This document shows, one piece after another, positions 1 through 8,390 of a stretch of DNA of 64,000 nt. Source of the DNA: Methanomicrobiaceae archaeon (GTDB taxonomy: Archaea; Halobacteriota; Methanomicrobia; Methanomicrobiales; Methanomicrobiaceae); assembly GCA_016937345.1 (NCBI GenBank), contig JAFGWE010000021.1, positions 1-64,000 of the forward strand. The letters are read 5' to 3'. Each line of letters starts with the position of its first letter. Position 1 is the stretch's first letter. The notes under the pieces were generated by a model. That model saw nothing but the letters and a program-made list of their open reading frames with translations, made no database searches and was not told the DNA's origin. The translations under genes were made by a program, and so were the position numbers.

Positions 1-149
1 TACATGAAATCCACTATGTGAAGTTCATGGTAAATTAGCAGTCTCTATATATTGGAAAGATATGTTTTTATACCTTTTGAGATTGAACCGAAAATAAAAA
101 AAGAAAATTCTAAAAAAAACGTATGTGCAGATTAAAAAACATCCATGTG

Positions 150-392
150 CTAATTTTTTTCTTCTGAAAGAATCATTGTCCTTCCGCGTACCTGAAGAAT
201 AACGGTTCTGCTTTTTTGTGCAATCTCTTCCGGGATAATATCTGTGTTTTTAAGCCATTTAACTTTGATAATTTTATTATCTTTTATCTGCCTGCGGATC
301 TCTTCGATTGTACTTTCAGTACAGCCTTTTTTTCCTATCCACAGGGTGGCTTTCAGCTGATTTAAATCTCTTTTTAATTCTTTATTGGTCAT
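150..392 (-). CDS. CRM-domain (YhbY-like) RNA-binding protein
   Basis: An 80-residue protein that fits the YhbY/CRM fold, a small RNA-binding domain linked to ribosome assembly and intron splicing factors. It shows the GKKGCT glycine loop (the family GxxG signature), followed by an ESTIEEIRRQIKDNKIIKVKW stretch split here as EEIRRQIK and KIIKVKW, and a C-terminal VILQVRGRTMIL strand. I start it at the ATG at 392 rather than the longer frame, because that ATG overlaps the stop of the upstream RNase P gene in an ATGA arrangement and begins the recognisable domain. It is probably co-transcribed with rnp4, which suits a role in RNA maturation. Family assignment is good; the exact RNA target is unknown. 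Confidence 0.85.
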   Translation of the reverse strand: MTNKELKRDLNQLKATLWIGKKGCTESTIEEIRRQIKDNKIIKVKWLKNTDIIPEEIAQKSRTVILQVRGRTMILSEEKN

Positions 393-709
393 TTTGTTTT
401 TCTCTCCGATATTGGATATCTGCGGATATTTCCACAGGCTTTGCATGTAGCAATAACTTTTCCTCTGTGAACTCTGATTTTCATATTGTATCCCGGTATA
501 AGATAACTGGAGCATTTGCGGCAGTATTTTCTGTTGTAAGGCTTTGGAATTCTGATCCGGTATCTCATTGAGATTTTTTTTGCATGTTTTATGCAGTTTA
601 TACTGAAGGATGGATGAGTTTTTAAAAATTCATCGGCTGTTTCAAAAAGGCATATTATTCTTTCTTTTGCTAATGCCTTCTGTTTTGACTTGTCATTTCT
701 TTTTGCCAT
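389..709 (-). CDS. rnp4: RNase P protein component 4 (Rpp21)
   Basis: A 106-residue basic protein matching archaeal Rpp21, a subunit of ribonuclease P, which removes the 5' leader from pre-tRNA. The N-terminal half is helical (KERIICLFETADEF), and the C-terminal half carries a zinc ribbon with CRKC and CKACG pairs spaced about 25 residues apart, together with the RYRIRIP motif typical of the family. Length is normal. It overlaps the downstream CRM-domain gene by four bases, so the two are translationally coupled and both concern RNA processing. Confidence 0.93.
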   Translation of the reverse strand: MAKRNDKSKQKALAKERIICLFETADEFLKTHPSFSINCIKHAKKISMRYRIRIPKPYNRKYCRKCSSYLIPGYNMKIRVHRGKVIATCKACGNIRRYPISERKTK

Positions 710-809
710 AGGAATTATTGACTCTCCTTCAGAAATCTGGCTTAAATCCGGTGTCTGTATTTATTGGTTGCCGGATTGTATAATATGAATGGGAGATATA
801 TTCCACATT

Positions 810-1418
810 TCAATTATTTAGCAATCTTACTTTTCTACCCTCTATTTTCAAATTGTCTTCACAAAATAGTTTAACAGCCAGTGGGAGGGCGACATGCTCC
901 TTTTTTATTATTCTTTCAGTTAATTTGTCCTCATCATCATCATCAAAAACCGGTACAGTCTGTTGAAGAATAATGGGTCCCGTATCCATTCCCTCGTCCA
1001 CAAAGTGGACTGTGCATCCTGCTACTTTAACTCCATAGCTGACAGCCTGTCTTTGGGCATGAAGTCCGGAGAATGCAGGTAAAAGCGCCGGATGTATGTT
1101 TATCATTTTTCCACGAAATTCTTTTGCTGTTCTTTTATCCAGAAGGCGCATATATCCGGCAAGCACAAAAAGGTCCGGATTTATTTTCAGCATTGTTTCG
1201 TGAAGATTCTTGTTGTATTCGTCTCTGTTTTCAAATGAGCTGTAATCAATAACTTTTACAGGAATACCTGCACTTTCCGCTCTTTTTATTGAGTATGCAC
1301 CTGGCTTGTCTGTTATCAGGCAGACTATCTCTGCATTAATAAATCCATTATTGACATTGTCAATAATCGCCTGAAAATTTGAACCCCTGCCTGAGGCAAG
1401 CACTGCGATGCGTTTCAT
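810..1418 (-). CDS. purN: Phosphoribosylglycinamide formyltransferase
   Basis: PurN transfers a formyl group from 10-formyltetrahydrofolate to glycinamide ribonucleotide in de novo purine synthesis. The N-terminal MKRIAVLASGRGSN motif binds the ribonucleotide phosphate. The catalytic region is visible as VLAGYMRLL and the INIHPALLPAFSG segment (Asn-His pair), then HFVDEGMDTGPIILQ. About 202 residues, the usual size. An in-frame ATG six codons upstream (1436) is possible, but family members normally start at MKRIAV. Neither start has a good ribosome site. Presence of a folate-type PurN in a methanogen is known for several lineages. Confidence 0.93.
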   Translation of the reverse strand: MKRIAVLASGRGSNFQAIIDNVNNGFINAEIVCLITDKPGAYSIKRAESAGIPVKVIDYSSFENRDEYNKNLHETMLKINPDLFVLAGYMRLLDKRTAKEFRGKMINIHPALLPAFSGLHAQRQAVSYGVKVAGCTVHFVDEGMDTGPIILQQTVPVFDDDDEDKLTERIIKKEHVALPLAVKLFCEDNLKIEGRKVRLLNN

Positions 1419-1461
1419 GGTAAGAAGTTTTGACATTTTAAAGATGAATAATTATTGTATA

Positions 1462-2724
1462 TCATTCATTATGACCTGGTATAGTAATTCTTATTTCAAC
1501 TATTTTTCTTCCTCTCATCTTCATTACCTGCATCATAATTCCGTTCTCAAGACTGATGATTTCACCACGTTTTGGGATGTGTCCAAGCCTGTCAATCAAA
1601 AGACCCCCAATTGATTCATATGATTCGTCAAGTGGCAGATCTACCGGAATTTCTTCGTTTATTCTTGAAACCCATGCGCCTGCATCTATTATATATACTC
1701 CTTCATCTATCTTTTGTATCTGTGGTTCTTCCTCATCGAATTCGTCAAGAATTTCTCCTACAAGTTCTTCGAGTATATCTTCCATAGTGATGACGCCGGC
1801 AAATGTCCCATATTCATCTACAACCATAACAAGGTGGGTTTTTTTCCTTTGCAGTTCGTTTAAAAGCTCATCGATATTTTTGCTTTCAGGAACAAATACG
1901 GGTTCATATACAAGATTTGGTATTCCTATGCCCTGTTTTTTGTTGTAAATTGCAGCGAATACATCTTTTACATTTAATACTCCTGTAATGTTGTCTACCT
2001 GTTCGTGATAAACCGGAATCCTTGTAAAACCAGTTTCATTGAAGATGTCTATTGCTTCTTCCAGGGAACTCTGATCACTTATCATCTTTACATCGCCGCG
2101 TGGAGTCATTGCTTCACGTGCAATGGTGTCTGTGAATCTGAAAACACGGTAGAGCATCTCATGCTCTTCCTCTTCAATAGTTCCGCTTTCCTCTCCTACA
2201 TCAATCCATTGTTTTATCTCTTCTTCTGTTACTGTGGGACGTGTGAAATTGGTTTCAATATTAAATAATTTTCTAATGCTGTCATATATCCAGAGAATTG
2301 GTGTCAGGATGTACGAAAAGGCAAGTATGAATCTTGATGAGAAAAGAGCAATCTTTTCAGGATATCTTGCTGAGTATGTTTTAGGACCTATTTCTCCAAA
2401 TATGAGCATTAGTACTGTAACGACTCCTGTTGCAATGCCTATTCCAACATCGCCGTAAATATCAATGGCTATTGCTGTTGCAATTGATGCTGCTGCAATA
2501 TTTACAACATTGTTTCCAATAAGTATGACAATGAGAAGGTGATCGGTATTCTCTTTTAATATTGAGAGTGCTTTTGCTCCTCTCTTTTTTTGTTCAACCA
2601 GAGCCCTTACTTTTGCATGGTTGATTGAAACCATTGCAATTTCCGATCCTGAAAAAAAGCCTGAAAGGATCAGGCACAGAAAAAAAAGAAAAAAACCCAG
2701 GCTATTCTCAATCATTGTTTCCAC
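1462..2724 (-). CDS. CNNM-domain/CBS-pair membrane transporter-like protein (CorC/HlyC family)
   Basis: A 420-residue membrane protein of the CNNM/CorB-like family, often annotated hemolysin or Mg/Co efflux protein. Four hydrophobic segments lie near residues 8-28, 60-86, 94-112 and 128-150, and the NVVNIAAAS and GEIGPKTYS signatures of the DUF21/CNNM domain are present. A tandem CBS pair occupies about 205-325 (MTPRGDVKMI; VVDEYGTFAGVITMEDILEELVGEI), and a CorC_HlyC domain fills 335-420. Archaeal CorB homologues bind Mg-ATP in the CBS pair, so Mg or Na/Mg exchange is the likeliest job; that is family knowledge, not visible here. Confidence 0.88.
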   Translation of the reverse strand: METMIENSLGFFLFFLCLILSGFFSGSEIAMVSINHAKVRALVEQKKRGAKALSILKENTDHLLIVILIGNNVVNIAAASIATAIAIDIYGDVGIGIATGVVTVLMLIFGEIGPKTYSARYPEKIALFSSRFILAFSYILTPILWIYDSIRKLFNIETNFTRPTVTEEEIKQWIDVGEESGTIEEEEHEMLYRVFRFTDTIAREAMTPRGDVKMISDQSSLEEAIDIFNETGFTRIPVYHEQVDNITGVLNVKDVFAAIYNKKQGIGIPNLVYEPVFVPESKNIDELLNELQRKKTHLVMVVDEYGTFAGVITMEDILEELVGEILDEFDEEEPQIQKIDEGVYIIDAGAWVSRINEEIPVDLPLDESYESIGGLLIDRLGHIPKRGEIISLENGIMMQVMKMRGRKIVEIRITIPGHNE

Positions 2725-2850
2725 GCCGCATATGCGGCTGCATTATTGTTTTTATTCATGAATGCGATATCATTTATTTATATGATTGTAAACTAATATA
2801 AATTGTTTCGTCGTTTTTTCAAAGACCTTGGAATATTTTTGTTTGGTTTC

Positions 2851-3675
2851 TTAAGGTTCAAAGATATTTTTCATAAATTCAATCTGTTCATTCAGAATTG
2901 TGATTTTTTCTTTTGAATCAAGATGACTTTTAAAGTTTAGATCTTCAATTTCAAGTGTGAGATGTTTGTTATAGCCGCAATCAGAGAGATAATTTAACAC
3001 TTCATTTGCATCGCCACAATTTTTTGGAAGTGTATGTGTTTTTTTGCCTTCAGTTCCGCTGACATGAATATTTTCAATCTTCTCAAAGAAAAGATCTACA
3101 AATTTAATTGCTTCTTTTTTTGAATTTTGTATTGCATGTGCAATGTCAAATGTAAAATAAAGCCATGTCTCATTTTCAAGAATTTCTTTCAGTGTTTCAG
3201 TGCTGTATAAAAGAGCATTTACTTTTGGCTGCATGTTTTCAATTGCAACCTTTATTTTCTTTTTATCCTGTGCATTTTTTACTCTTTGGAGGTAATAGCA
3301 AAGTCTTTTTTTGTCTCTTTCACCGGGAGGTCTTTTTGCTGTCCTTCTTCCTGGATGAATTGTAATTATAGGTGCATTGATCTCTTCGGCAATCTTAATA
3401 GATCTTTCAGCTGATTGTATTGATACTTCGGCAATATCAGGATTCACTGAACATGGATTGATATCAAGTACCGGAGAATGGACAGTAATCTGCCTTATTT
3501 TTTTGTGTTGAGCGATTATTTCCTTTAAATTATCTGCAGGAAGTCCGTTAAGCCAGAAGTCGGGCGTTTCAATCCAGAATTCCATTGATGAACATCCGGC
3601 ATCAGACGCAAAGTCAAAAATATCACTTATTTTGTATTCATGAAAATACATGCTTGAAACTGAATATTGGGGCAT
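2851..3675 (-). CDS. Sugar phosphate isomerase/epimerase-like TIM barrel (AP endonuclease 2 superfamily)
   Basis: A 274-residue protein with the xylose isomerase-like/AP endonuclease family 2 barrel layout: SSMEFWIETPDFW near residue 29, ITVHSPVLDINP, ITIHPGRR, a VAIENMQP strand, FDIAHAIQ and NIHVSGTEGKKTHT, ending LTLEIEDLNF. These strand ends place His, Glu and Asp residues where the family binds a divalent metal. The substrate cannot be read from the sequence, and a role in sugar metabolism or base repair are both possible. It stands alone between the CNNM protein and the TM2 protein. Confidence 0.72.
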   Translation of the reverse strand: MPQYSVSSMYFHEYKISDIFDFASDAGCSSMEFWIETPDFWLNGLPADNLKEIIAQHKKIRQITVHSPVLDINPCSVNPDIAEVSIQSAERSIKIAEEINAPIITIHPGRRTAKRPPGERDKKRLCYYLQRVKNAQDKKKIKVAIENMQPKVNALLYSTETLKEILENETWLYFTFDIAHAIQNSKKEAIKFVDLFFEKIENIHVSGTEGKKTHTLPKNCGDANEVLNYLSDCGYNKHLTLEIEDLNFKSHLDSKEKITILNEQIEFMKNIFEP

Positions 3676-3721
3676 TTCTCTCTAAAAAATTTACATTCAT
3701 CCTAAAAAAACTATTTTATAA

Positions 3722-4222
3722 TTAAATATTTTTGTAGTAATCTGTATTGTAAATATCAGGATTCATAAGGGAGCTGGCATCAGGAAATAAACCCCCCAGA
3801 CTGCCTAATATCTGTATGGCTATAAATAATGAGATGAAAACAAAAATAAGCATTACTATGAGGGGGATTAATATCATGAGAACTATATCTCTGTTTTTTG
3901 TTTCTCTGTATTCTATTTCTCTCCGGTTTATTGTATCCGCAACTGAGTAGGCATCATACATGCCATATACCCAGATTATTAGTCCTGGTATTAGGAAGAG
4001 AAATGAGCCTAATATAGAACCAAAAAAAAACCCCAGACCTTTGATTAATGAATCTCCGTTGTAGATCTGACCCAGCCCGGGAAACAGACTCGAAAGAATC
4101 AGTGATATTAATGGTACTTTGAGTTGTTTTGGAAATTCTGATGTCAGATTTATAGATTCAGTTTCATTTCCGGATGAATCACTTATATCCGCACCACAAC
4201 AGGGGCAGAATTTTCTTACCAT
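3722..4222 (-). CDS. Zinc-ribbon and TM2-like small membrane protein
   Basis: A 166-residue protein beginning with half a zinc ribbon (CPCCGAD at residues 6-12), then a linker and a TM2-like segment (SLFPGLGQIYNG, a GLGFFFGSI helix and a YDAYSVADTINR loop), followed by another strongly hydrophobic helix around residues 112-138. TM2-type proteins with an N-terminal zinc ribbon are common in methanogens and their function is unknown. It is divergent from xseA; about 125 bp separate the two starts. Confidence 0.7.
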   Translation of the reverse strand: MVRKFCPCCGADISDSSGNETESINLTSEFPKQLKVPLISLILSSLFPGLGQIYNGDSLIKGLGFFFGSILGSFLFLIPGLIIWVYGMYDAYSVADTINRREIEYRETKNRDIVLMILIPLIVMLIFVFISLFIAIQILGSLGGLFPDASSLMNPDIYNTDYYKNI

Positions 4223-4348
4223 TAATTCAGTTATATGTTCTGTTTTCCGATATTCTTTTTTGTATAAGATCTTATTTTTTTTATAAGGGATTAATATTTA
4301 AATATTCACAAAATGCATATCATTCAGAAGAATTAAAGGATAAATTAT

Positions 4349-5590
4349 ATGGACTGGTTTGGAACACAGACTGATGAAGAAAAAAGATTCTATAAAACAG
4401 TTTCTGAACTTTCATTCACAATCAGCAGGCTTCTTGATGACGGGTCATTAAAAAGCATATGGGTTGAGGGTGAAATAACAAATTTTCATCGACATGCATC
4501 AGGCCATTTTTACTTTTCACTTGCCGAGATAAGGGATGCCATGACTTATGTTATAAACTGCGCCATGTGGCGCAGCTCTGCAAAAGAACTGGATTATTTG
4601 CCAGTAAATGGAGCAAGAGTGAGGCTTTATGGTTCGGTTGAGGTATATGAACCACATGGAAAATACCAGTTCATTGCAAGAGATATTGTTCCATGCGGAG
4701 AGGGTGAAAAACATATTCTTGTTCAAAGATGGAAGGCCGAACTCTCTGAAAAAGGTGTTTTTGATGAAAATCTAAAAAAACCGCTTCCAAGATTTCCCCA
4801 GAGAATAGGGGTTGTAACTGCATCCGGAGGTGCGGTAAGAAGAGATATTGAAAATATTATTTTGAGACGATATCCTGTTGAAATAGTTCTCTGCGCTGCA
4901 GCAGTACAGGGTGATCGGGCACATTTAGAAATTGCGGATGCCATACGCAGAATTGATGGAACAGTGGATGTTATTATTGTGGGAAGGGGCGGTGGTAGTT
5001 TTGAGGATCTTTTTGCATTTAACCATCCTGATGTTGTAATGGCGGTTTTCGAATGTGTAACTCCTGTTGTAAGTGCAGTAGGCCATGAAGTTGATTTCAC
5101 TTTGTGTGACTTTGCTGCAGATGTGCGTGCGCCAACTCCTTCTGCGGCAGCAGAAATTGTGGTGCCTGATATCCGTGATCTACGCAGGGAAATGGATTAT
5201 CTTCGAAAATCTTTAAATGGCACGTTTTCAAACAGAATTGGAAATGAAAGAAATTGTCTGGAGGATTTACGACTCAGGCTGAATCCTGCAAGGCTTCAAA
5301 AAATAATTAACGGGCAGTATGAAAGAATGGATGATTTATCAGGCCGTCTGTGTCGCGGCCTTTATCAGAGACTGGAAAGGGAGAAGATATCATTGATTGC
5401 TTTTAAATCCGGACTTGACATTTTAAATCCGATAATGCCTCTAAAGAAAGGATTTTGCATGATAAAGTCTGGTGATAAGATTATAAAATCCATGTCAGAA
5501 TTAAGGCAGGGGCAGTCGGTGACCTTATGCATGAATGATGGTTCTGCAGAAGCAGATATTAAGGAGGTTTATTATGACCAAAAGTTATGA
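4349..5590 (+). CDS. xseA: Exodeoxyribonuclease VII large subunit
   Basis: A 413-residue XseA, the catalytic subunit of a nuclease that digests single-stranded DNA from both ends to acid-soluble oligomers. An N-terminal OB fold is visible (IWVEGEITNFHRHASGHFYF to GKYQFIARDI, about residues 35-115). The catalytic region follows with VTASGGAVRRDIENI, GRGGGSFEDLFAFN and AVGHEVDFTLCDFAADVRA, then a coiled-coil region (about 265-370). All are hallmark bacterial XseA motifs. The gene is followed by xseB, whose start lies inside its 3' end. Exonuclease VII is mostly bacterial, so this looks like an acquired gene pair, although codon use does not obviously stand out. Confidence 0.95.
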   Translation: MDWFGTQTDEEKRFYKTVSELSFTISRLLDDGSLKSIWVEGEITNFHRHASGHFYFSLAEIRDAMTYVINCAMWRSSAKELDYLPVNGARVRLYGSVEVYEPHGKYQFIARDIVPCGEGEKHILVQRWKAELSEKGVFDENLKKPLPRFPQRIGVVTASGGAVRRDIENIILRRYPVEIVLCAAAVQGDRAHLEIADAIRRIDGTVDVIIVGRGGGSFEDLFAFNHPDVVMAVFECVTPVVSAVGHEVDFTLCDFAADVRAPTPSAAAEIVVPDIRDLRREMDYLRKSLNGTFSNRIGNERNCLEDLRLRLNPARLQKIINGQYERMDDLSGRLCRGLYQRLEREKISLIAFKSGLDILNPIMPLKKGFCMIKSGDKIIKSMSELRQGQSVTLCMNDGSAEADIKEVYYDQKL

Positions 5591-5753
5591 AGAACAGATA
5601 GATGAGTTGAAGTTAATTATTTCCAGAATTGAAAATAATGATGCGGGTCTTGATGAGAGTCTTGCACTTTATGAACGTGGCATCAATATTCTCCGAAATT
5701 GTGAAAAAATTCTTGAAGATGCAGAACTGAAGGTGACTGAGCTTCAGAATTAA
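5574..5753 (+). CDS. xseB: Exodeoxyribonuclease VII small subunit
   Basis: A 59-residue helical protein with the XseB pattern: YEEQIDELKLIISRIEN, then DESLALYERGINIL and a final CEKILEDAELKV helix. Several XseB copies bind the XseA coiled coil and are needed for a controlled nuclease. I chose the ATG at 5574 because an excellent ribosome site (AAGGAGG at 5561-5567) sits seven bases upstream, inside the end of xseA, and family members start this way. It overlaps xseA by 17 bases, so the two are coupled. Its 3' end runs into the tail of the opposing DUF371 gene. Confidence 0.9.
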   Translation: MTKSYEEQIDELKLIISRIENNDAGLDESLALYERGINILRNCEKILEDAELKVTELQN

Positions 5754-6195
5754 GGATGACCTCCATAAAAACAGTCATTATTTCACCTGTTTTTAGAATA
5801 TTTACAATTTTTCTGGGTATTAAGGCAGCTGAATAATCAGAATATATTCCAACAGTTCTTGGGCACACAAAACTGCTTTTTCTCCAGACAAGGTCAGTTG
5901 GATGGCTGAGTGTCATTTTTGAATGCCCGCAGGATAAAATTGTAAATTCCAGATTCTTTATTTTCAATGTTGTTTTAAGAATGGATCTGTCATCAGAGAG
6001 TATTTTTTTAAATTCATCATTCAAATCCGCTGCACCTTTGTCTGCGCCGACTGCTATGATGCATGTTCCTTTTTCTGTCAGATGAGTCTCTTTTGTAATC
6101 TCAAATGTTGATCTGTGTTCTGATCTGATATTTTCATGCCCCCTGCATTTTATTGTCTCTGTTGCAGTCAATATCGCATAAGATTCTGAATTCAT
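5683..6195 (-). CDS. DUF371 family protein
   Basis: About 170 residues with the archaeal DUF371 signatures: IKCRGHENI, THLTEKGTCIIAVGADKGAADL, and LSHPTDLVWRKSSFVCPRTVGI near the middle. Function is unknown; the conserved GHENI, CGH and CPRT residues suggest a structural or nucleic-acid-related role, but this is open. I start it at the ATG at 6195; an upstream ATG at 6240 is possible. The recognisable family core ends near 5750, and the last 20 or so residues run through the 3' end of xseB in the opposite direction, a 71-bp convergent overlap. Confidence 0.85.
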   Translation of the reverse strand: MNSESYAILTATETIKCRGHENIRSEHRSTFEITKETHLTEKGTCIIAVGADKGAADLNDEFKKILSDDRSILKTTLKIKNLEFTILSCGHSKMTLSHPTDLVWRKSSFVCPRTVGIYSDYSAALIPRKIVNILKTGEIMTVFMEVILNSEAQSPSVLHLQEFFHNFGEY

Positions 6196-6263
6196 ATATA
6201 TCTCTGGTCTTTTTTTGTACCTTGGGAGATTATATCTCATTATATTACCTAATTATTAATGCA

Positions 6264-6842
6264 ATGTATGCTGAGTTTTTTTGTCCGTCATGTAACGGCT
6301 TAAGGGAACATACCATATTAAAGGAAACATCTGATCTTCTTGTTGAATGTAAAAAATGCCACAGAGTTCATCATGTAGAAAAGATTAAGGAACCCGCAGA
6401 AATTGAAGTAAAAACAATAATAAGTATTGAAGGGGAGTCAAAAAGAGGTATTATAGAACTTGATGAAGATGAGATCGTAAGGGTTGGTGACCTGCTGGTT
6501 GCAGAAACTGACGGTGATGCAGTCGGTGTTGAAGTAACGTCCATTGAGTCAGGTGACAAGAGACTTGGCAAAGCATCTGCGGCAGATATTGACACTCTCT
6601 GGACACGCATGATTGACAAGGTTATTTTAAAAGTATCATATCATGATGACAGGAAGACAATACCGCTCTACCTTGAATATGAAGGCGAAGATGACATTGT
6701 CATTGGTGATGTTTACCACTGTGGAAATTATAGTTTCAGGGTAACTCATATAAAACTAAGAAACAGTTCTATGATGAGAAAAGAGGGATGGAAAGCCTAT
6801 GCACGAAAAATAAAGCGTGTTTATGGTATAAAATCCCGTTAA
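6264..6842 (+). CDS. HVO_0476-family archaeal zinc-finger protein
   Basis: A 192-residue protein starting MYAEFFCPSC. An N-terminal zinc ribbon has CPSC at residues 7-10 and CKKC about 22 residues on, followed by beta-rich segments (RVGDLLVAETDGDAVGVEV, LWTRMIDKVILKVSYHD, DVYHCGNYSFRVTHIKLR). This matches the conserved euryarchaeal HVO_0476 zinc-finger family. It may bind nucleic acid, but no function is proven to my knowledge. The ATG at 6264 is the first that gives the ribbon without a hydrophobic non-family leader. Confidence 0.78.
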   Translation: MYAEFFCPSCNGLREHTILKETSDLLVECKKCHRVHHVEKIKEPAEIEVKTIISIEGESKRGIIELDEDEIVRVGDLLVAETDGDAVGVEVTSIESGDKRLGKASAADIDTLWTRMIDKVILKVSYHDDRKTIPLYLEYEGEDDIVIGDVYHCGNYSFRVTHIKLRNSSMMRKEGWKAYARKIKRVYGIKSR

Positions 6843-6894
6843 TATAATAAAAGCCCTGATTTTTGGAAAAATAAATAAATTAATTCAAAAAAGT

Positions 6895-6924
6895 CCTGCA
6901 ATATTTTACCAGGAATATTTTTTT
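6895..6924. terminator. Possible terminator hairpin between convergent genes
   Basis: A CCTG/CAGG stem (6895-6898 with 6910-6913) is followed by a run of seven T (6918-6924), between the HVO_0476-like gene and the FKBP-like gene that face each other. The stem is short, so the T-run may be the real signal, as in archaeal termination. Confidence 0.35.
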
Positions 6925-6998
6925 AATATGCTAAATTTTGTCATAATATGACTAATTTCTTTCATAATGACGGAATAATAATTAAAAATAGTAGTATT

Positions 6999-7679
6999 TT
7001 ATCCAATCTGACTGATCTGAATTTCTGCTAATGCATATCCATATCTGAGAACAATATTGTCTTCTGTTTTTTCTACAATAACTGAAGGTCTTTGAAGACT
7101 GACAGAAGTTTCTGTGGAATTATCTTCAGTATCTGGATAATAATTGAATGCAAGTGGAACAAGAAGTCCGATTTGTGCTTCAGTAAAATTTCCACCGACT
7201 GAATTGTACTCCTCGGCAGTCATATTCTGTGTAAGTCCGTCTGCAAATTCAAGATCAATCTTTTTGACATCTCCTTCATGCATTCCGATAACATCTGAGC
7301 TGATTGCGTCAAGTTCCAGGTCTATAAGTGCATATTGGGTCATACCCTCGGGGTAGACATAAGCATCTACGGGCAATATTTTTTCATTCTGAAGAGCTCC
7401 TGCCTGGAGAATAAGCTGATTTGTCATTGCAACCGGAAAGCCGTTTTTGTATCCATTCTCAACTATAGACTGTGAGGAGGAGATAATTGGTGCTCCATTT
7501 TCAAAGCTTAAGGTATAATCAACAATTACATAATCTCCTGCTTCAGCTTTTTTAAAGATTGAGAAAAATGAGAAGGTAAGTGAAAAGCCGACTACACATG
7601 ATAATAAAATGAATACTATAAATATTCTTGACAGCGTTTTTTGCATGTCTTTGTCTTTTTTAGTCCCCTGTTTTTTCAT
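6999..7679 (-). CDS. Membrane-anchored FKBP-like peptidyl-prolyl isomerase
   Basis: A 226-residue protein with one N-terminal membrane helix (about residues 16-42, after a Lys-rich start), so the rest probably faces outside. The soluble part opens GDYVIVDYTLSFENGAPI and later has VIGMHEGDVKKIDLEFADG, the two most recognisable blocks of FKBP domains, with a long insert between them. A second part (AEEYNSVGG onward) could be the chaperone-type insert. Several active-site aromatic residues of classical FKBP are not obvious, so isomerase activity is uncertain. Probable role: folding of secreted proteins. Confidence 0.65.
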   Translation of the reverse strand: MKKQGTKKDKDMQKTLSRIFIVFILLSCVVGFSLTFSFFSIFKKAEAGDYVIVDYTLSFENGAPIISSSQSIVENGYKNGFPVAMTNQLILQAGALQNEKILPVDAYVYPEGMTQYALIDLELDAISSDVIGMHEGDVKKIDLEFADGLTQNMTAEEYNSVGGNFTEAQIGLLVPLAFNYYPDTEDNSTETSVSLQRPSVIVEKTEDNIVLRYGYALAEIQISQIG

Positions 7680-7760
7680 CCTTATATATGTCTGATTTAT
7701 ATGAGATAAATAAATGCATGTTCTGTTTTTTGGCTGCTTTAAAAAAAGCTCTTGCTATTA

Positions 7761-7770
7761 AAATATAAAT
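7761..7770 (+). promoter_or_regulatory. Candidate TATA box for hsp20
   Basis: AAATATAAAT lies about 80 bases before the Hsp20 ATG at 7847 in the divergent gap with the FKBP-like gene. It has the archaeal TATA look. A second AT-rich box near 7827-7833 overlaps the ribosome site, so this upstream one is preferred. No obvious heat-shock palindrome was seen next to it. Confidence 0.35.
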
Positions 7771-7846
7771 ATGATTAATGTCTACTTACAGTCAGGTATC
7801 TGTTTGATGCCATGATAAAGTTGATACATATAAAGGAGGGATTGTT

Positions 7847-8317
7847 ATGGTTAGAAGGCGTATTTATCCGGTTCATTCTTTCTGGAATGAGATTGATGAT
7901 ATGATGGCTGAGATGGAAGGAAGACTTGCACAGACATTTGGTGGATATAACAATGCATTCTCTCAGCGTATACTTCCTGCTATAACCGGGGAATGTCGTG
8001 TTGATGTCCTTGATCATGATGATGAGGTATTAGTTGTTGCTGATTTACCCGGTGCAGAAAAAGATGACATAAAGGTAAAACTTATTGATCCAAAGACAGT
8101 TGAACTTTCATGTCAGAGGGGAAAAGAAGTTGAGGAAGAAGATAAGGAATCCGGTTACTACATGCGTGAAAGGTCTTATGGGAGCATGAAAAGATTGGTA
8201 GCTTTGCCGGCAGATGTATCGGAAGCGGATTCAAATGCAACTTTTAAAAACGGAGTCCTTGAGATTCATCTGAAAAAAGCAGAACCTCTTGCAATAAGTG
8301 AAATTTCAATTGAATGA
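7847..8317 (+). CDS. Hsp20/alpha-crystallin family small heat-shock protein
   Basis: A 156-residue small heat-shock protein, an ATP-independent holdase. The alpha-crystallin domain runs from about residue 48 (ECRVDVLDHDDEVLVVADLPG) to ADSNATFKNGVLEIHLKK, containing the A-x-x-x-n-G-v-L signature as ATFKNGVLEIHL, and ends in a short IxI-type tail (AISEISI). The N-terminus has a Met-rich amphipathic stretch (FWNEIDDMMAEMEGRL). A very strong ribosome site (AAAGGAGGG at 7832-7840) precedes the ATG. It is monocistronic with a clear T-rich terminator after the stop. Confidence 0.95.
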   Translation: MVRRRIYPVHSFWNEIDDMMAEMEGRLAQTFGGYNNAFSQRILPAITGECRVDVLDHDDEVLVVADLPGAEKDDIKVKLIDPKTVELSCQRGKEVEEEDKESGYYMRERSYGSMKRLVALPADVSEADSNATFKNGVLEIHLKKAEPLAISEISIE

Positions 8318-8335
8318 AAAAAAAGCTTTTTTTTT
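8317..8335 (+). terminator. Terminator hairpin after hsp20
   Basis: Eight A, GC and nine T form a perfect A-T hairpin just after the Hsp20 stop, followed by a second T-rich run. This is a convincing termination signal in T-run-terminating archaea. Confidence 0.6.
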
Positions 8336-8390
8336 AATTTTTTTTATTTACCGAGTCCTTCATATTGTTATACAGCAATTATTCTAAATA

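Noticed and set aside
1-149. A partial gene at the left edge
   Set aside because: No open frame with protein-like composition reaches the edge; the stretch looks intergenic.
6940-6971. Palindrome GTCATA-A-TATGAC and a nearby TCATAATGA
   Set aside because: They lie between two converging genes where an operator has no purpose; AT-rich chance repeats or 3' end signals are likelier.
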